DNA of 64,000 bases from Methylomonas sp. MK1 (GCF_000365425.1 NZ_AQOV01000001.1:2604001-2668000); one strand, 5' to 3'; shown: positions 44,616 to 54,622, numbered from the stretch's first letter. Made by a program: numbers and translations. The notes: generated from the sequence alone by a model not told the origin.

Positions 44616-45427
44616 CACTTGCTCCCGAATAGCTTACTCAATAAGCCCTTTTTCTCTTCCTCAATAAAACGATGTGGTTTGGTTTCGCCCAAGTAACGCG
44701 CCACGATGTCCGCATAAGCCTGACCTGCATCGCTTTGCTCGTCGAGAATGACCGGCGTACCGGAGTTTGACGCATTCAACACAGACTTGGACTCGGGGAT
44801 AACGCCCAACAAATGTAGCGACAAAATTTCCTGTACATCGTCAACGCTGAGCATCTCGCCCAATTTCACCCGATCCGGCGAATAGCGCGATAACAACAAA
44901 TATTCCTTGATCGGCTCTTCGCCATTCTCGGCGCGGCGCGATTTGCTGGACAAAATACCCAGCATCCGATCTGAATCCCTGACCGATGAGACTTCCGGAT
45001 TCGTCACCACAAACGCATCGTCAGCGAAGTACATGGCAAGTGTAGCACCGCGCTCTATTCCTGCCGGTGAGTCACAAACGATGTATTTAAAGTCTTTGGA
45101 CAGCTCTTCCAGAATCTTGCCGACGCCTTCTGTTGTTAAGGCATCTTTATCACGGGTTTGCGATGCCGGCAATATAAATAACTGGTCGCAACGCTTGTCT
45201 CTGATCAAGGCCTGATTTAAGGTGGCTTCGTTGTTGATGACATTAACCAAATCATAAACCACGCGACGCTCGCATCCCATGATTAAGTCGAGATTACGCA
45301 GCCCCACATCGAAATCGATCACAGCGGTTTTATGCCCACGCTTCGCTAAGCCCATCGCGATAGCGGCGCTGGTTGTGGTTTTGCCCACACCACCTTTTCC
45401 CGATGTTACTACGATAATTCTGGCCAA
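44615..45427 (-). CDS. minD: Septum site-determining ATPase MinD
   Basis: This 270-aa ParA-type ATPase has a deviant Walker A (SGKGGVGKTTTSAA). The C-terminal amphipathic membrane-targeting helix is KKGLLSKLFG. The initiation codon is a TTG (45425-45427) after a good GGAGG ribosome site, an uncommon start that may lower its level. It recruits MinC to the membrane, is released by MinE, and sits between minC and minE. Confidence 0.98.
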   Translation of the reverse strand: MARIIVVTSGKGGVGKTTTSAAIAMGLAKRGHKTAVIDFDVGLRNLDLIMGCERRVVYDLVNVINNEATLNQALIRDKRCDQLFILPASQTRDKDALTTEGVGKILEELSKDFKYIVCDSPAGIERGATLAMYFADDAFVVTNPEVSSVRDSDRMLGILSSKSRRAENGEEPIKEYLLLSRYSPDRVKLGEMLSVDDVQEILSLHLLGVIPESKSVLNASNSGTPVILDEQSDAGQAYADIVARYLGETKPHRFIEEEKKGLLSKLFGSK

Positions 45428-45448
45428 TGTTGTTCCTCCAAGAAAAGC

Positions 45449-46189
45449 TTAAATATCTTTGATAATCAGAGTCTGGTTATCCAGACTGATCTGTACCGGC
45501 TTGTGCGCGGGATACTTGCTCAAGTCGTCGCTGAGCTGGTAAATGCCGGCTATCGAAATCAGTTCAGCTTGCAAATCCGAACAAAAAATACGGCTATTGA
45601 CGTTACCCAGCACACCGGCTAACGCTCGTCCACGTAAGGAGCCGTATATATGAATATTACCTTCCGCCATGATTTCCGCGCCGGCACTAACGGTTGCGGT
45701 GACGATCAAGTCGCCTTTGGCATAAACCCGCTGACCCGAGCGTATCGGCTGGGTGACTAACTTATTTTCTATTGATTGACTCGCTTGCTTTTGCTCTTCC
45801 GGCGCGGGTGTCGGCAACGTTTTTGCCGGCGCTTTGTTGACCAGGGGCGCGTTGCTGCCGTGCAGGGAATGCTGAGGCAAATTCATAGCCAAGGCATCGC
45901 CGTTCTGTTGTTCGTTACCGCCACGCAGCCCTATCGGCATGAAGCCGTGCTGCCGCACGATAGCGACTATTTCGGTGAAATCAATTGGCTGGTTTTGAGC
46001 GTTAAGTTTTTGCAGATCGATCAGCAATGGCGAGTTTTTAAAAAACTCGGGGGCCTGAACCACCTTTTCCTTGAGCTGTTGATCAATCAGAGAGATGTCG
46101 TTACTGGCTAACAGCAACACCGGCACCGTCAGAGACGTGCTTTTAAACTCCAAAGCTGTTTTTTGCGAAGTAGGTGCGCCGGTTGACAT
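45449..46189 (-). CDS. minC: Septum site-determining protein MinC
   Basis: This is a 246-aa inhibitor of FtsZ assembly. The N-terminal domain (about 1-115) has LTVPVLLLASNDISLIDQQL. A Pro/Ala/Gln-rich linker leads to the C-terminal beta-helix (about 150-246): GQRVYAKGDLIVTATVSAGAE, IHIYGSLRGRALAGVLG and ISIAGIYQLSD, which binds MinD. First gene of the minCDE operon. Confidence 0.97.
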   Translation of the reverse strand: MSTGAPTSQKTALEFKSTSLTVPVLLLASNDISLIDQQLKEKVVQAPEFFKNSPLLIDLQKLNAQNQPIDFTEIVAIVRQHGFMPIGLRGGNEQQNGDALAMNLPQHSLHGSNAPLVNKAPAKTLPTPAPEEQKQASQSIENKLVTQPIRSGQRVYAKGDLIVTATVSAGAEIMAEGNIHIYGSLRGRALAGVLGNVNSRIFCSDLQAELISIAGIYQLSDDLSKYPAHKPVQISLDNQTLIIKDI

Positions 46190-46257
46190 CGAGTTTGGAA
46201 AATCCGCTACTGAATGTCCGAAATACTATCATTTTCCGTGACAAAAAGCACAGTTCC

Positions 46258-47616
46258 TTACAGTAAAAACAAGGTTGCCAAGCCCAAAAATGCCATGAAT
46301 CCAACCACATCGGTAACGGTGGTCAGTAACACACCGCCAGCCAGAGCGGGATCCACACCGATCTTGTCCAACAACACCGGAATCGCCACGCCGGATAAAG
46401 CCGCGCATACCAAATTGATCAACATCGCCACACCAAGCAACATACCGATATGCGGATTATGGAACCACAGCCCGGCCACTACCGCCACCACAACAGCCCA
46501 TACCAAACCGTTTAACAGACCCACGGAGACCTCTTTAAACAAAAGACTCAAAGCATTGCTGGTAGTGACCTGCCGCAAGGCTAAACCCCTGACCACCAGC
46601 GTCAACGTCTGACTGCCGGCGATACCGCCCATACTGGCGACAATCGGCATCAATACCGCCAACGCGACGATCTGCTGAATGGTGGCCTCAAACAAATCGA
46701 TGACCGAAGCGGCCAGGAACGCGGTAAGCAAATTCACGCCCAACCAGAGCGCACGGCGCTTGGCGCTACTAAATACCGGCGCAAACATATCCTGCTCTTC
46801 GCTCAAGCCGGCCATGCTCATTAATGAGTGATTGGCTTCTTCGCGAATCAAACCGACGACATCGTCGATAGTGATGCGCCCCAATACCTTGCCGTCATCC
46901 GCCAATACGGGCGCGGACAACAATTTCCGCCGCTCGAACAAACCCGCAACGTCGCGACTAGGCATACCGTAGGGAATACCTGAGGTACGGGTATCCATAA
47001 TCGACTCAACTTTGGTATGCGGGTCGTGCGTCAACAATTGATTAATCGGCAACAAGCCCTGAAACTGCTCTTTGCGATCCACCACGATTAGGCTGTCTGT
47101 AGCGGCCGGCATATTCCCGCGCAAGCGTAAATAACGCGTCACCACATCCAGCGTCACATCGGCGCGAATGGTTAAGACGTCGTCAGACATCAAGCCGCCG
47201 GCGGTATGCTCGTCGTAGCTAAGCGCCTTTTCGATGCGATTGCGGTTATGTACGCCGATCGATTCCATTACTTGCGACAGCAACGGCTCGGGCAATACAT
47301 GCAGCAGATCGACCATGCCGTCAGCACCCATGGATTCGGTAGCGGCTATCAAATCTTTTCTATCGGTGATTTTCAGCAAGCTGCTGCCCACTTCGACATT
47401 TATCTCAACCAGAATTTCGCCGATCACGCTGGGCGGCATCACAGCCCACAGCTTGGCGCGCAGCTCCGGCTCTAAAGACTCGAGAATATGCGCCGCTTCC
47501 GCCGGGTATAAGGAACGAACTAAGTTCCTAATCTCGATCAGAGAGTCTTTTGCCAGCACTTCGATGGCGCGATCTAAAAGATGCTCGGTATTTTCAAGCT
47601 TTGCTGCTGATGTCAT
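46258..47616 (-). CDS. mgtE: Magnesium transporter MgtE
   Basis: This is a 452-aa Mg2+ channel. The N-terminal superhelical domain (about 1-135) carries LVRSLYPAEAAHILESL. Two CBS domains (about 135-255) bind regulatory Mg2+. The C-terminal five-helix pore has PIVASMGGIAGSQTLTLVVR and GVAIPVLLDKIGVDPALAGG. In many gammaproteobacteria mgtE lies near the rapZ-npr genes, and here it follows rapZ directly, 36 bases after the rapZ stop. Confidence 0.96.
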   Translation of the reverse strand: MTSAAKLENTEHLLDRAIEVLAKDSLIEIRNLVRSLYPAEAAHILESLEPELRAKLWAVMPPSVIGEILVEINVEVGSSLLKITDRKDLIAATESMGADGMVDLLHVLPEPLLSQVMESIGVHNRNRIEKALSYDEHTAGGLMSDDVLTIRADVTLDVVTRYLRLRGNMPAATDSLIVVDRKEQFQGLLPINQLLTHDPHTKVESIMDTRTSGIPYGMPSRDVAGLFERRKLLSAPVLADDGKVLGRITIDDVVGLIREEANHSLMSMAGLSEEQDMFAPVFSSAKRRALWLGVNLLTAFLAASVIDLFEATIQQIVALAVLMPIVASMGGIAGSQTLTLVVRGLALRQVTTSNALSLLFKEVSVGLLNGLVWAVVVAVVAGLWFHNPHIGMLLGVAMLINLVCAALSGVAIPVLLDKIGVDPALAGGVLLTTVTDVVGFMAFLGLATLFLL

Positions 47617-47651
47617 GGGTAAAAACCAAGAAATTGGGCTGGATAGTTGCG

Positions 47652-48509
47652 TTAACGCAATTCCCGATGCCTGACGATAACGTTAGGAGTAATAGTTTGA
47701 AAGTGCTTACTTAATGCCTCAACCAAGTAAACCGAACGATGTTGACCGCCGGTACAACCGATCGCTATGGTTAAATAACTGCGATTATCCGACTCGAAGC
47801 GCGGCGCCCAGCGACCGATGAAATAACCTATATCATGCAGAAACTCTTTGACGATCACTTCGTTCTGCAAAAAATCGATGACCTCGGTGTGTTTGCCGGT
47901 CAATCCTCGCAACTCCGGCGCCCAATAGGGATTGGGCAAACTGCGGGCATCGAACACAAAGTCGGCATCCAACGGAATACCGTATTTAAAACCGAAAGAC
48001 TGAAACAAAATCGACAAAGAACTTTTGCCCTTTTCACCCAAACGGTTTTTCAGTAAATCCCGTAACTGATGATAGTGGGTGTAACTGGTATCGATGACTA
48101 TGTCGGCACGCGTCGCCACCGGCCGCAGCATTTCCCGTTCGATTTCCAGAGCCTCACGCAGCGGCCGGCTTTCGGTCGTCAACGGATGGCGGCGGCGCGT
48201 TTCACTGTAACGCTTCAGAATAATATTCTCGTCTGCCTCCATATAAACCAATTCGCAATCGATACCTTTGCTGCGAATAAAACTCAGACTATCCGGAAAA
48301 TCTGCCAACTTCTGGTTACGGTTTCTGGCATCGATACCGATAGCGGTTTTACTGTAGGTGGCCGGGTCTTTCAGCATCACATGATCGACAAAATCCTCAA
48401 GTAAGGTCACGGGAAGATTGTCGATACAGTAATAGCCGCAATCTTCCAACGTATCCAGGGCGATACTCTTGCCCGATCCCGATAAGCCGCTAACAATGAC
48501 TAGTTTCAT
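47652..48509 (-). CDS. rapZ: RNase adapter protein RapZ
   Basis: This is a 285-aa protein from the ATG of 48507-48509. The N-terminal P-loop is SGLSGSGKSIALDTLEDCGY, and the C-terminal RNA-binding domain has GCTGGQHRSVYLVEALSKHF. In E. coli it guides RNase E to the GlmZ small RNA and so controls amino-sugar synthesis. The ptsN gene usually between hpf and rapZ and the npr gene usually after it are missing here. Confidence 0.97.
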   Translation of the reverse strand: MKLVIVSGLSGSGKSIALDTLEDCGYYCIDNLPVTLLEDFVDHVMLKDPATYSKTAIGIDARNRNQKLADFPDSLSFIRSKGIDCELVYMEADENIILKRYSETRRRHPLTTESRPLREALEIEREMLRPVATRADIVIDTSYTHYHQLRDLLKNRLGEKGKSSLSILFQSFGFKYGIPLDADFVFDARSLPNPYWAPELRGLTGKHTEVIDFLQNEVIVKEFLHDIGYFIGRWAPRFESDNRSYLTIAIGCTGGQHRSVYLVEALSKHFQTITPNVIVRHRELR

Positions 48510-48565
48510 ATCCAAACCGATACAGAGCAAATTACCTTATCCACTCTGTACCGCTCGACCTCAAC

Positions 48566-48856
48566 TTAACGATGGTTCTGATTTTTTTCTTTATGTTTGA
48601 CGATTTGTCTATCGAGTTTGTCGACCATATTGTCGATAGCCGCGTACATATCTTCTTGTACATCTTCGGCATACAGTTTGGCGCCACTGATTTGCACGGC
48701 TGCTTCGGCTTTTTGCTCAAGCTTCTCAACGGTCAAAATGACGTGAACATCAACGACATTGTCGAAATGACGTTTGATTTTGCTAATTTTTTCATCCACG
48801 TAGGCTTTTAATGCTTCGGTGACTTCTACGTGATGACCTGTGATACTGACTTGCAT
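48566..48856 (-). CDS. hpf: Ribosome hibernation promoting factor HPF (short form)
   Basis: This is a 96-aa protein of the sigma-54 modulation/S30EA family: QVSITGHHVEVTEALKAYV, KISKIKRHFDNVVDVHVILT and MYAAIDNMVDKLDRQIVKHK. It lacks the C-terminal extension of long HPF, so it is the short form acting with RMF-like partners in ribosome dimerisation. It follows rpoN by 39 bases, as in most gammaproteobacteria. Confidence 0.97.
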   Translation of the reverse strand: MQVSITGHHVEVTEALKAYVDEKISKIKRHFDNVVDVHVILTVEKLEQKAEAAVQISGAKLYAEDVQEDMYAAIDNMVDKLDRQIVKHKEKNQNHR

Positions 48857-48895
48857 GGAATACTCCTGTTTTTAAAAATTATTCTTCCAGATTGA

Positions 48896-50332
48896 TCAAA
48901 TGTGCCTTTTCCGCTGGCTGGTTGAAGGAATGGACATCGCTTCCCGATATTTGGCAATGGTGCGGCGCGCGACATTAATGCCCTTCTCATTCAATAAGTC
49001 CGATATTTTACTATCGCTCAATGGCTTGGCCGGGTTTTCACTGCCGACCAACTCTTTTATCAGCGCCCGAATCGCGGTCGCCGAACACTCTCCCCCGCCA
49101 TCGGTACTGACATGGCTGGAGAAAAAATATTTAAACTCGATCACACCGTGCGGGGTGTGCATGTATTTTTGCGTGGTGACCCGAGAGATCGTCGATTCGT
49201 GCAATTCCAATTCCTCGGCAATATCGCGCAAGACCATCGGCTTCATCGCAATCGCTCCGTGCTCGAAAAAATCGCCTTGTTTTTCGACAATGCTTCTCGC
49301 CACGCGCAACAAGGTGTCGTTACGACTATGCAGACTTTTAATAAACCAGCGCGCTTCCTGTAGATGGTTTTTCATGCTGACATTGTCATGGCTATTGTCG
49401 GCACGTTTGATCATCCCGGAATAAAAAGGATTGACGCGCAATTTGGGCGCTATCTCCGGGTTCAGATTAACCTGCCACTGCCCATTCACTTTGGCAACAA
49501 ACACATCCGGCACCACATATTCGACGTCCGAATCCTGCAAGCGTGCTCCAGGTTTGGGGTCCAGGGTGCGAATCAGCGCCAGCACGCCTTTCATCACGTC
49601 CTCAGTCAAGCCAACCCGTTTCATCAACCGGGCTTGGTCGCAACTGGCCAATAAATCCAAATGCCTATGCACGAACTCCAAAGCTTCCGACCGATAAGGC
49701 GTCGTAACCGGCAATTGCTGTAGCTGTAAGCCCAGACAATCGGCCAAATCCAGCGCAGCCACACCGACGGGGTCAAAGTTTTGCACCATATGCAGCACAG
49801 CCAAAACCTCATCCATTTCCAAGCCTTCCAGTTGATCCTGCAAGCCCTGGAAAATATCCGTCAATTCGCTGGTCACATAACCGTCGTCATTGACGGCGTC
49901 GATGATAGCGGTGGCAATTGCATAGTCGCGGTCCGAGATCGGAATCAGCTCCAACTGCCAGACCAGATGATCGCGTAAAGACTCTGACTTACCGCGAAAG
50001 GCCTCAAACTCCGGACTATCGCCCTCATCGCCGCCGCTGGGCAACGAACTTTCGTAAACGTCGTCCCAACTGACATCGACCGGTAGCTCATCCGGCATAT
50101 CCGTTTGCGACCCTTCGCTGGTCTGCTGATCGGTGTTTTCCAGCTTTTTGTCCCTGAACTCGAGATTCGGCAGCTCCTCTTCATCGATCTCCAACATCAT
50201 GTTGGATTCCAGGGCTTGCTGGATTTCCTGTTGTAAATCCAAAGTCGACATTTGCAACAGCTTGATGGCCTGCTGCAATTGCGGCGTCATGGTCAGACTC
50301 TGACCGATACGGAGTTGTAGAGATTGCTTCAT
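48896..50332 (-). CDS. rpoN: RNA polymerase sigma-54 factor
   Basis: This is a 478-aa protein from the ATG of 50330-50332. The N-terminal Gln/Leu-rich activator region is LRIGQSLTMTPQLQQAIKLL. An acidic region II, the core-binding part and the C-terminal DNA-binding part follow, with the RpoN box ARRTIAKYRE almost at the end. It directs transcription from -24/-12 promoters with enhancer proteins. Gene order lptB-rpoN-hpf is conserved. Confidence 0.98.
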   Translation of the reverse strand: MKQSLQLRIGQSLTMTPQLQQAIKLLQMSTLDLQQEIQQALESNMMLEIDEEELPNLEFRDKKLENTDQQTSEGSQTDMPDELPVDVSWDDVYESSLPSGGDEGDSPEFEAFRGKSESLRDHLVWQLELIPISDRDYAIATAIIDAVNDDGYVTSELTDIFQGLQDQLEGLEMDEVLAVLHMVQNFDPVGVAALDLADCLGLQLQQLPVTTPYRSEALEFVHRHLDLLASCDQARLMKRVGLTEDVMKGVLALIRTLDPKPGARLQDSDVEYVVPDVFVAKVNGQWQVNLNPEIAPKLRVNPFYSGMIKRADNSHDNVSMKNHLQEARWFIKSLHSRNDTLLRVARSIVEKQGDFFEHGAIAMKPMVLRDIAEELELHESTISRVTTQKYMHTPHGVIEFKYFFSSHVSTDGGGECSATAIRALIKELVGSENPAKPLSDSKISDLLNEKGINVARRTIAKYREAMSIPSTSQRKRHI

Positions 50333-50345
50333 GACTATTCGAATT

Positions 50346-51071
50346 TCATAAACTAAATTTCTCGCCCAGATACACTCTACGCACCTCTTCGTTATCCACC
50401 AACTGGCGCGACTGGCCTTCGGCGATAACCTTCCCATTGTTCAAAATATAAGCGCGATCACAAATCTCCAATGTCTCCCTCACTTTGTGCTCGGTAATCA
50501 AAATACCGATACCACGGTGCTTCAAGTGAGCAATGATTTTTTGCAGCTCCAGCACTGAAATCGGATCGACCCCGGCAAACGGCTCGTCCAGCAGGATAAA
50601 CTGCGGCTCGCTCGCTAGCGCCCTGGCAATTTCCACCCGGCGCCGTTCGCCGCCTGACAAACCCAGCGCCACCTGATTCCGCAAGTGGTTGATATTAAAC
50701 TCTGTCAGTAACTCGTCAATCAACAACTCGATTTGCCCATCGGTCAAATCGGCCCGAATCTGCAATACCGCGCGTAAATTGTCGGCCACACTCAACTTAC
50801 GGAACACCGAAGCCTCTTGCGCCAGATAACCTATTCCCAAGCGCGCCCGCCGGTGCATCGGATGATGCGTGATGCGCTGCTCGTCGAGAAAAATCTCGCC
50901 GCTATCGGCTTTGACCAAACCCACCATCATGTAAAAGCTGGTGGTTTTGCCGGCTCCGTTCGGGCCCAGCAAACCTACTACTTCCCCGGTGTCCACCAGC
51001 AGGCTGACCCCATCGACCACATTTCGGTTGTTGTAGCGTTTAAACAGCTGTTGCGCAACCAATCGCGCCAT
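50346..51071 (-). CDS. lptB: LPS export ABC transporter ATP-binding protein LptB
   Basis: This is a 241-aa ATPase with Walker A GPNGAGKTT, signature LSGGERRRVEIARA and Walker B FILLDEPFAGVD. It powers LptFG extraction of LPS from the inner membrane. Its ATG overlaps the lptA stop by one base, so translation is coupled. Confidence 0.97.
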   Translation of the reverse strand: MARLVAQQLFKRYNNRNVVDGVSLLVDTGEVVGLLGPNGAGKTTSFYMMVGLVKADSGEIFLDEQRITHHPMHRRARLGIGYLAQEASVFRKLSVADNLRAVLQIRADLTDGQIELLIDELLTEFNINHLRNQVALGLSGGERRRVEIARALASEPQFILLDEPFAGVDPISVLELQKIIAHLKHRGIGILITEHKVRETLEICDRAYILNNGKVIAEGQSRQLVDNEEVRRVYLGEKFSL

Positions 51072-51571
51072 TATTGCGCCTGCTTGGGCTTAGGTTTAAT
51101 AACCGAGTGCACGCGCTTGCCGTCGGATTGCGCCTCACCAGCCTTCAGCAAGGAGTTTTTGGTATCGTACTCGATATACTCACTGGATTGTTTGGCGTCA
51201 CCCTGCCAGACCGAGGCATTTTTCATAAATTTCAGCAAATTCTGGTCGGGATAAAATTCGTTGATCAAACCTTCCCCGTGCATTTCTTCCTTGCCAACCG
51301 CCGGCAACTGTTTGAATCGCGACGGTTTACCGGTGGCAATCAATTTGATAATCGCGCCATCCTTCAGATAAACCACTAACTTGTCTCCATCGATTCTGAT
51401 CGTCCCTTGAGTAGCGACCACATTGCCGGTATAGGTGCTGATCTGCGCCTTTTCGTCGTAAACCGCATTATCCGAATCGATGTAGATAGGTTGTTCGGAA
51501 TCAGACTCCAGACCAAACGCCATCCGTACCGAGAATAACAGGCCTACGCCGACCATTTTACTTAATTTCAT
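51071..51571 (-). CDS. lptA: LPS transport periplasmic protein LptA
   Basis: This is a 166-aa protein with a signal peptide (MVGVGLLFSVRMAFG). The OstA-type beta-jellyroll opens with PIYIDSDNAVYDEKAQISTY, then NVVATQGTIRIDGDKLVVYL. It bridges LptC and LptD in the periplasm. The start overlaps lptC by 14 bases. Confidence 0.95.
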   Translation of the reverse strand: MKLSKMVGVGLLFSVRMAFGLESDSEQPIYIDSDNAVYDEKAQISTYTGNVVATQGTIRIDGDKLVVYLKDGAIIKLIATGKPSRFKQLPAVGKEEMHGEGLINEFYPDQNLLKFMKNASVWQGDAKQSSEYIEYDTKNSLLKAGEAQSDGKRVHSVIKPKPKQAQ

Positions 51572-52124
51572 AGCGACCTTTCACTTTGGACAACAATTTC
51601 AGGTGAATCGGACTAACAAAAGTCGCTTCCATTCCTACTCCCGCCGTTTTGTTGGGCGGGCTGATGATCTCCGCCCACGCCTGTGTCTCCGCATAATGGC
51701 TGGCGAGTTTCACCCGCAAATCCGATGTATTGATGGTCAGCGCCGAATTGGTTTTCGAGGCTTCCCGATTGATATAAGCACTACCGTTGAGTTGTAAATT
51801 ATCGCCGTCCGCCGCCATCACGCCGCTGTCGGCCTTGATCAGCCAAGGCATCTGGTTGGGGTTATACAAAGTCATCACCGGCTTTTCCAGATGCGTACTG
51901 CCGTCGGCTTTAAAGTGCTGCATTTTTTCCGCGGCCAATTCGCTTTTCGGCACGCCGTCAATATTCATCTCTTTCTTGAAATAACCCAAACTAAAAAAAT
52001 CCGGGCTATTCTCGGCAATTTTCATTTCCGCGTCACGTTCCTCATTCAACTGCACCAGCCACCATGACAACAATGCGGCCAAGCCGACATAAATAAAAAT
52101 CTGTAGATTTTTCAGTACGGTCAT
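51558..52124 (-). CDS. lptC: LPS export protein LptC
   Basis: This is a 188-aa protein with one N-terminal membrane helix (LQIFIYVGLAALLSWWLVQL) and a periplasmic jellyroll (MTLYNPNQMPWLIKADSG, then INTSDLRVKLASHYAETQA). It accepts LPS from LptBFG and passes it to LptA. Its start overlaps the kdsC stop by four bases. Confidence 0.94.
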   Translation of the reverse strand: MTVLKNLQIFIYVGLAALLSWWLVQLNEERDAEMKIAENSPDFFSLGYFKKEMNIDGVPKSELAAEKMQHFKADGSTHLEKPVMTLYNPNQMPWLIKADSGVMAADGDNLQLNGSAYINREASKTNSALTINTSDLRVKLASHYAETQAWAEIISPPNKTAGVGMEATFVSPIHLKLLSKVKGRYEIK

Positions 52125-52654
52125 AAATAGGTTTGCAGCACGCCGTCAAAGCTACCTTGGACTTGCATGATTAAATCGCATACTTCCCGAACCGCGCCTA
52201 AACCGCCGGCAGTATGGGTTTGCCAATGAGCATAATTTTTTAGCACGAAATTAGCATCTTGCACCGCCACCGCAAAGCCCACTTGCCGCATAACCGGCAA
52301 ATCCAGAATATCATCGCCGATATACGCCACTTGTTCCGGCGTTAGGACCAGACGCTGCAAAATTTCCGCGAATGCCGCGCGCTTGTTCTCGTGACCTTGG
52401 TAGACGAGCTCGACCCCAAGACTCTGCATACGCAGCGCGACCGAATTGGATTTGCGGCCGGAAATCACCGCCACTTCCACACCGGTCTGACGCAACAATT
52501 TAATGCCGTGCCCGTCGCGGGCGTGAAAACATTTGTATTCTTTGCCGTTATCGTCGAAAAACAAACGACCGTCGGTCAGCACGCCATCCACATCCAAAAT
52601 CAACAGCTTTAGCTGCTTAACAATACTCAGTAATTGGGAATTTAAATCGAACAT
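52121..52654 (-). CDS. kdsC: 3-deoxy-D-manno-octulosonate 8-phosphate phosphatase KdsC
   Basis: This is a 177-aa HAD phosphatase (ATG at 52654; a GTG just before is possible). The catalytic motif is ILDVDGVLTDGRLFF, followed by FHARDGHGIKLLRQTG and a late GDDILDLPVMRQVG. It releases phosphate from Kdo-8-phosphate, the last free step before Kdo activation. The order kdsD-kdsC-lptC is conserved. Confidence 0.97.
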   Translation of the reverse strand: MFDLNSQLLSIVKQLKLLILDVDGVLTDGRLFFDDNGKEYKCFHARDGHGIKLLRQTGVEVAVISGRKSNSVALRMQSLGVELVYQGHENKRAAFAEILQRLVLTPEQVAYIGDDILDLPVMRQVGFAVAVQDANFVLKNYAHWQTHTAGGLGAVREVCDLIMQVQGSFDGVLQTYL

Positions 52655-52667
52655 CACTCGCCACTCT

Positions 52668-53708
52668 TCAGACTATGCCGGCCCGCAGCAAATCGTGCAT
52701 ATTCAACGCGCCCAACAATTTCTGTTGGCTGTCGACGACCAGCAGGGCATTGATTTTTTTACTTTCCATGATTTGCATGGCTTCCGCCGCCAACATATCC
52801 ACATCGATCACTTTACAAGGACCGGTCATCACTTCGGCGATGCATGTCGCATGCACATCCAGATTTTTTTCCAGCATGCGTCGCAAGTCACCGTCGGTAA
52901 ATATCCCGGCGACCCGGCCTTCGCCATCGACCACTGCGGTCATGCCCAGCTTCTTGCCGGTCATTTCCAGCAAGGCATCGCTCACTAAAACGCTATCAGT
53001 AACCACCGGCACTTCAGTACCGCGGTGCATGATGTCGTTAACCTGTAACAACAAGCGCTTACCCAAGCTACCGCCTGGATGCGATAAAGCAAAATCGTCA
53101 CGGGTAAAGCCCTTGGTTTCCAATAGCGACACGGCCAACGCATCGCCCATCACCAATGCTGCGGTGGTGCTGGCGGTCGGCGCCAAACCCAACGGACAAG
53201 CCTCTTGTTCGACAGCAACGTTAATGTGTACGCTGGCAAACCGGGCCAAAGCCGATTCCGGATTGCCGGTCAACGCGATCAGCGGCACGCCTAGTCGCTT
53301 AATAATAGGCAATATCGTCAGGATTTCTTCGGTCTCGCCGGAATTGGACAAAGCCAGCACCACGTCCTGCCGGGTAATCATGCCCAGATCGCCGTGACTG
53401 GCTTCTCCCGGATGCACAAAAAAAGCCGGGGTGCCGGTACTGGCAAGCGTGGCGGCAATTTTACCGGCAATATGCCCGGATTTGCCCATACCAGTGACCA
53501 CCACCCGGCCTTTACAGGCCAGCAGCAAACGGCAGGCGCTAACAAATTGCTCATCGATGCGTGCAGCCAAGCCGGCAACCGCCTGCATTTCGGTCTGAAT
53601 CACCGCCAACGCCAACGCCTGTATGTCTTGATCACAACCCACGCAAATTAACTCCACGCACCGAAACAAAAAGGAACCATTATTGCATGTTATTAACCGA
53701 CTTTTCAC
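52668..53708 (-). CDS. kdsD: Arabinose-5-phosphate isomerase KdsD
   Basis: This is an isomerase of the KpsF/GutQ family with an N-terminal SIS domain (VVVTGMGKSGHIAGKIAATL, HPGEASHGDLGM, LALSNSGETEE) and two C-terminal CBS domains (DIMHRGTEVPVV and ESKKINALLVVD). It converts ribulose-5-phosphate to arabinose-5-phosphate for Kdo. The start is uncertain. The frame opens with a GTG at 53708, but a GTG at 53657 gives a length nearer 329 aa, closer to family members. Divergent from mlaF. Confidence 0.93.
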   Translation of the reverse strand: MKSRLITCNNGSFLFRCVELICVGCDQDIQALALAVIQTEMQAVAGLAARIDEQFVSACRLLLACKGRVVVTGMGKSGHIAGKIAATLASTGTPAFFVHPGEASHGDLGMITRQDVVLALSNSGETEEILTILPIIKRLGVPLIALTGNPESALARFASVHINVAVEQEACPLGLAPTASTTAALVMGDALAVSLLETKGFTRDDFALSHPGGSLGKRLLLQVNDIMHRGTEVPVVTDSVLVSDALLEMTGKKLGMTAVVDGEGRVAGIFTDGDLRRMLEKNLDVHATCIAEVMTGPCKVIDVDMLAAEAMQIMESKKINALLVVDSQQKLLGALNMHDLLRAGIV

Positions 53709-53786
53709 CCCAAGTCATTGACTTATTCTCGGCCAGTCATAGAAAATAGCCTGTTCCCAATCCCAAAACTCTTTTGATTCCGGTAG

Positions 53787-54605
53787 ATGGCCAATAGCGC
53801 AAGTCCTGAAGACAATATCGTTTCGATTAGTAACTTGAGCTTTTCCAGAGGCCCCAGAAAAATTTTCGACGCCGTCAGCCTGGAAATTCAGCGCGGCAAA
53901 GTCACGGCTATCATGGGCCCCAGCGGCACCGGCAAGACCACGCTATTGAAATTGATCGGTGGTCAGTTGACCCCGGATCGCGGTCAAATACATGTGGACG
54001 GGCAAAATGTTCACCGCCTGAAAACTCGCGAACTATACGAATTGCGCAAACGCATGGGCATGCTATTCCAAAGCGGCGCCCTGCTCACGGACATGAGCGT
54101 CTACGACAACGTGGCGTTCCCCATGCGCGAACACACCCATTTACCGGACTCGATGATCCGCACTTTAGTGTTGATGAAGCTGCACGCGGTGGGACTGCGC
54201 GGCGCGCGGCATTTGATGCCCAACGAGTTGTCGGGCGGTATGGCTCGCCGAGTTGCGCTGGCTCGAGCCATCGCCCTCGACCCATTGATGATCATGTACG
54301 ACGAACCGTTTACCGGTCAGGACCCAATTTCCAAGGGCGCACTGGTGCACTTGATCAAGTCGCTGAACACCACTCTAGGCCTGACTAGCATCATTGTTTC
54401 GCATGACGTGCAGGAAACCGCCGCCATCGCCGATTACATTTATGTATTGTCTGGAGGCAAAATCATTGGTCAGGGTACCCCACAAGAGTTACAGCAGTCC
54501 GATTCGGAGTGGGTGCAACAGTTTATGCACGGCGACGCTGACGGCCCTGTACACTTCCACTATCCTGCGCCTGATTACCTGGACGACCTGCTGGCCAGCA
54601 AATAA
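53787..54605 (+). CDS. mlaF: Phospholipid ABC transporter ATP-binding protein MlaF
   Basis: This is a 272-aa ATPase with Walker [10 protein letters not shown], signature [16 protein letters not shown] and Walker [14 protein letters not shown]. The long C-terminal tail ([13 protein letters not shown]) is usual for MlaF, where it contacts the partner subunit. It powers lipid movement across the MCE complex. First gene of mlaF-E-D-B-murA-hisG-hisD. Confidence 0.96.
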   Translation: MANSASPEDNIVSISNLSFSRGPRKIFDAVSLEIQRGKVTAIMGPSGTGKTTLLKLIGGQLTPDRGQIHVDGQNVHRLKTRELYELRKRMGMLFQSGALLTDMSVYDNVAFPMREHTHLPDSMIRTLVLMKLHAVGLRGARHLMPNELSGGMARRVALARAIALDPLMIMYDEPFTGQDPISKGALVHLIKSLNTTLGLTSIIVSHDVQETAAIADYIYVLSGGKIIGQGTPQELQQSDSEWVQQFMHGDADGPVHFHYPAPDYLDDLLASK

Positions 54606-54622
54606 CCACCTTGTATTCAACA

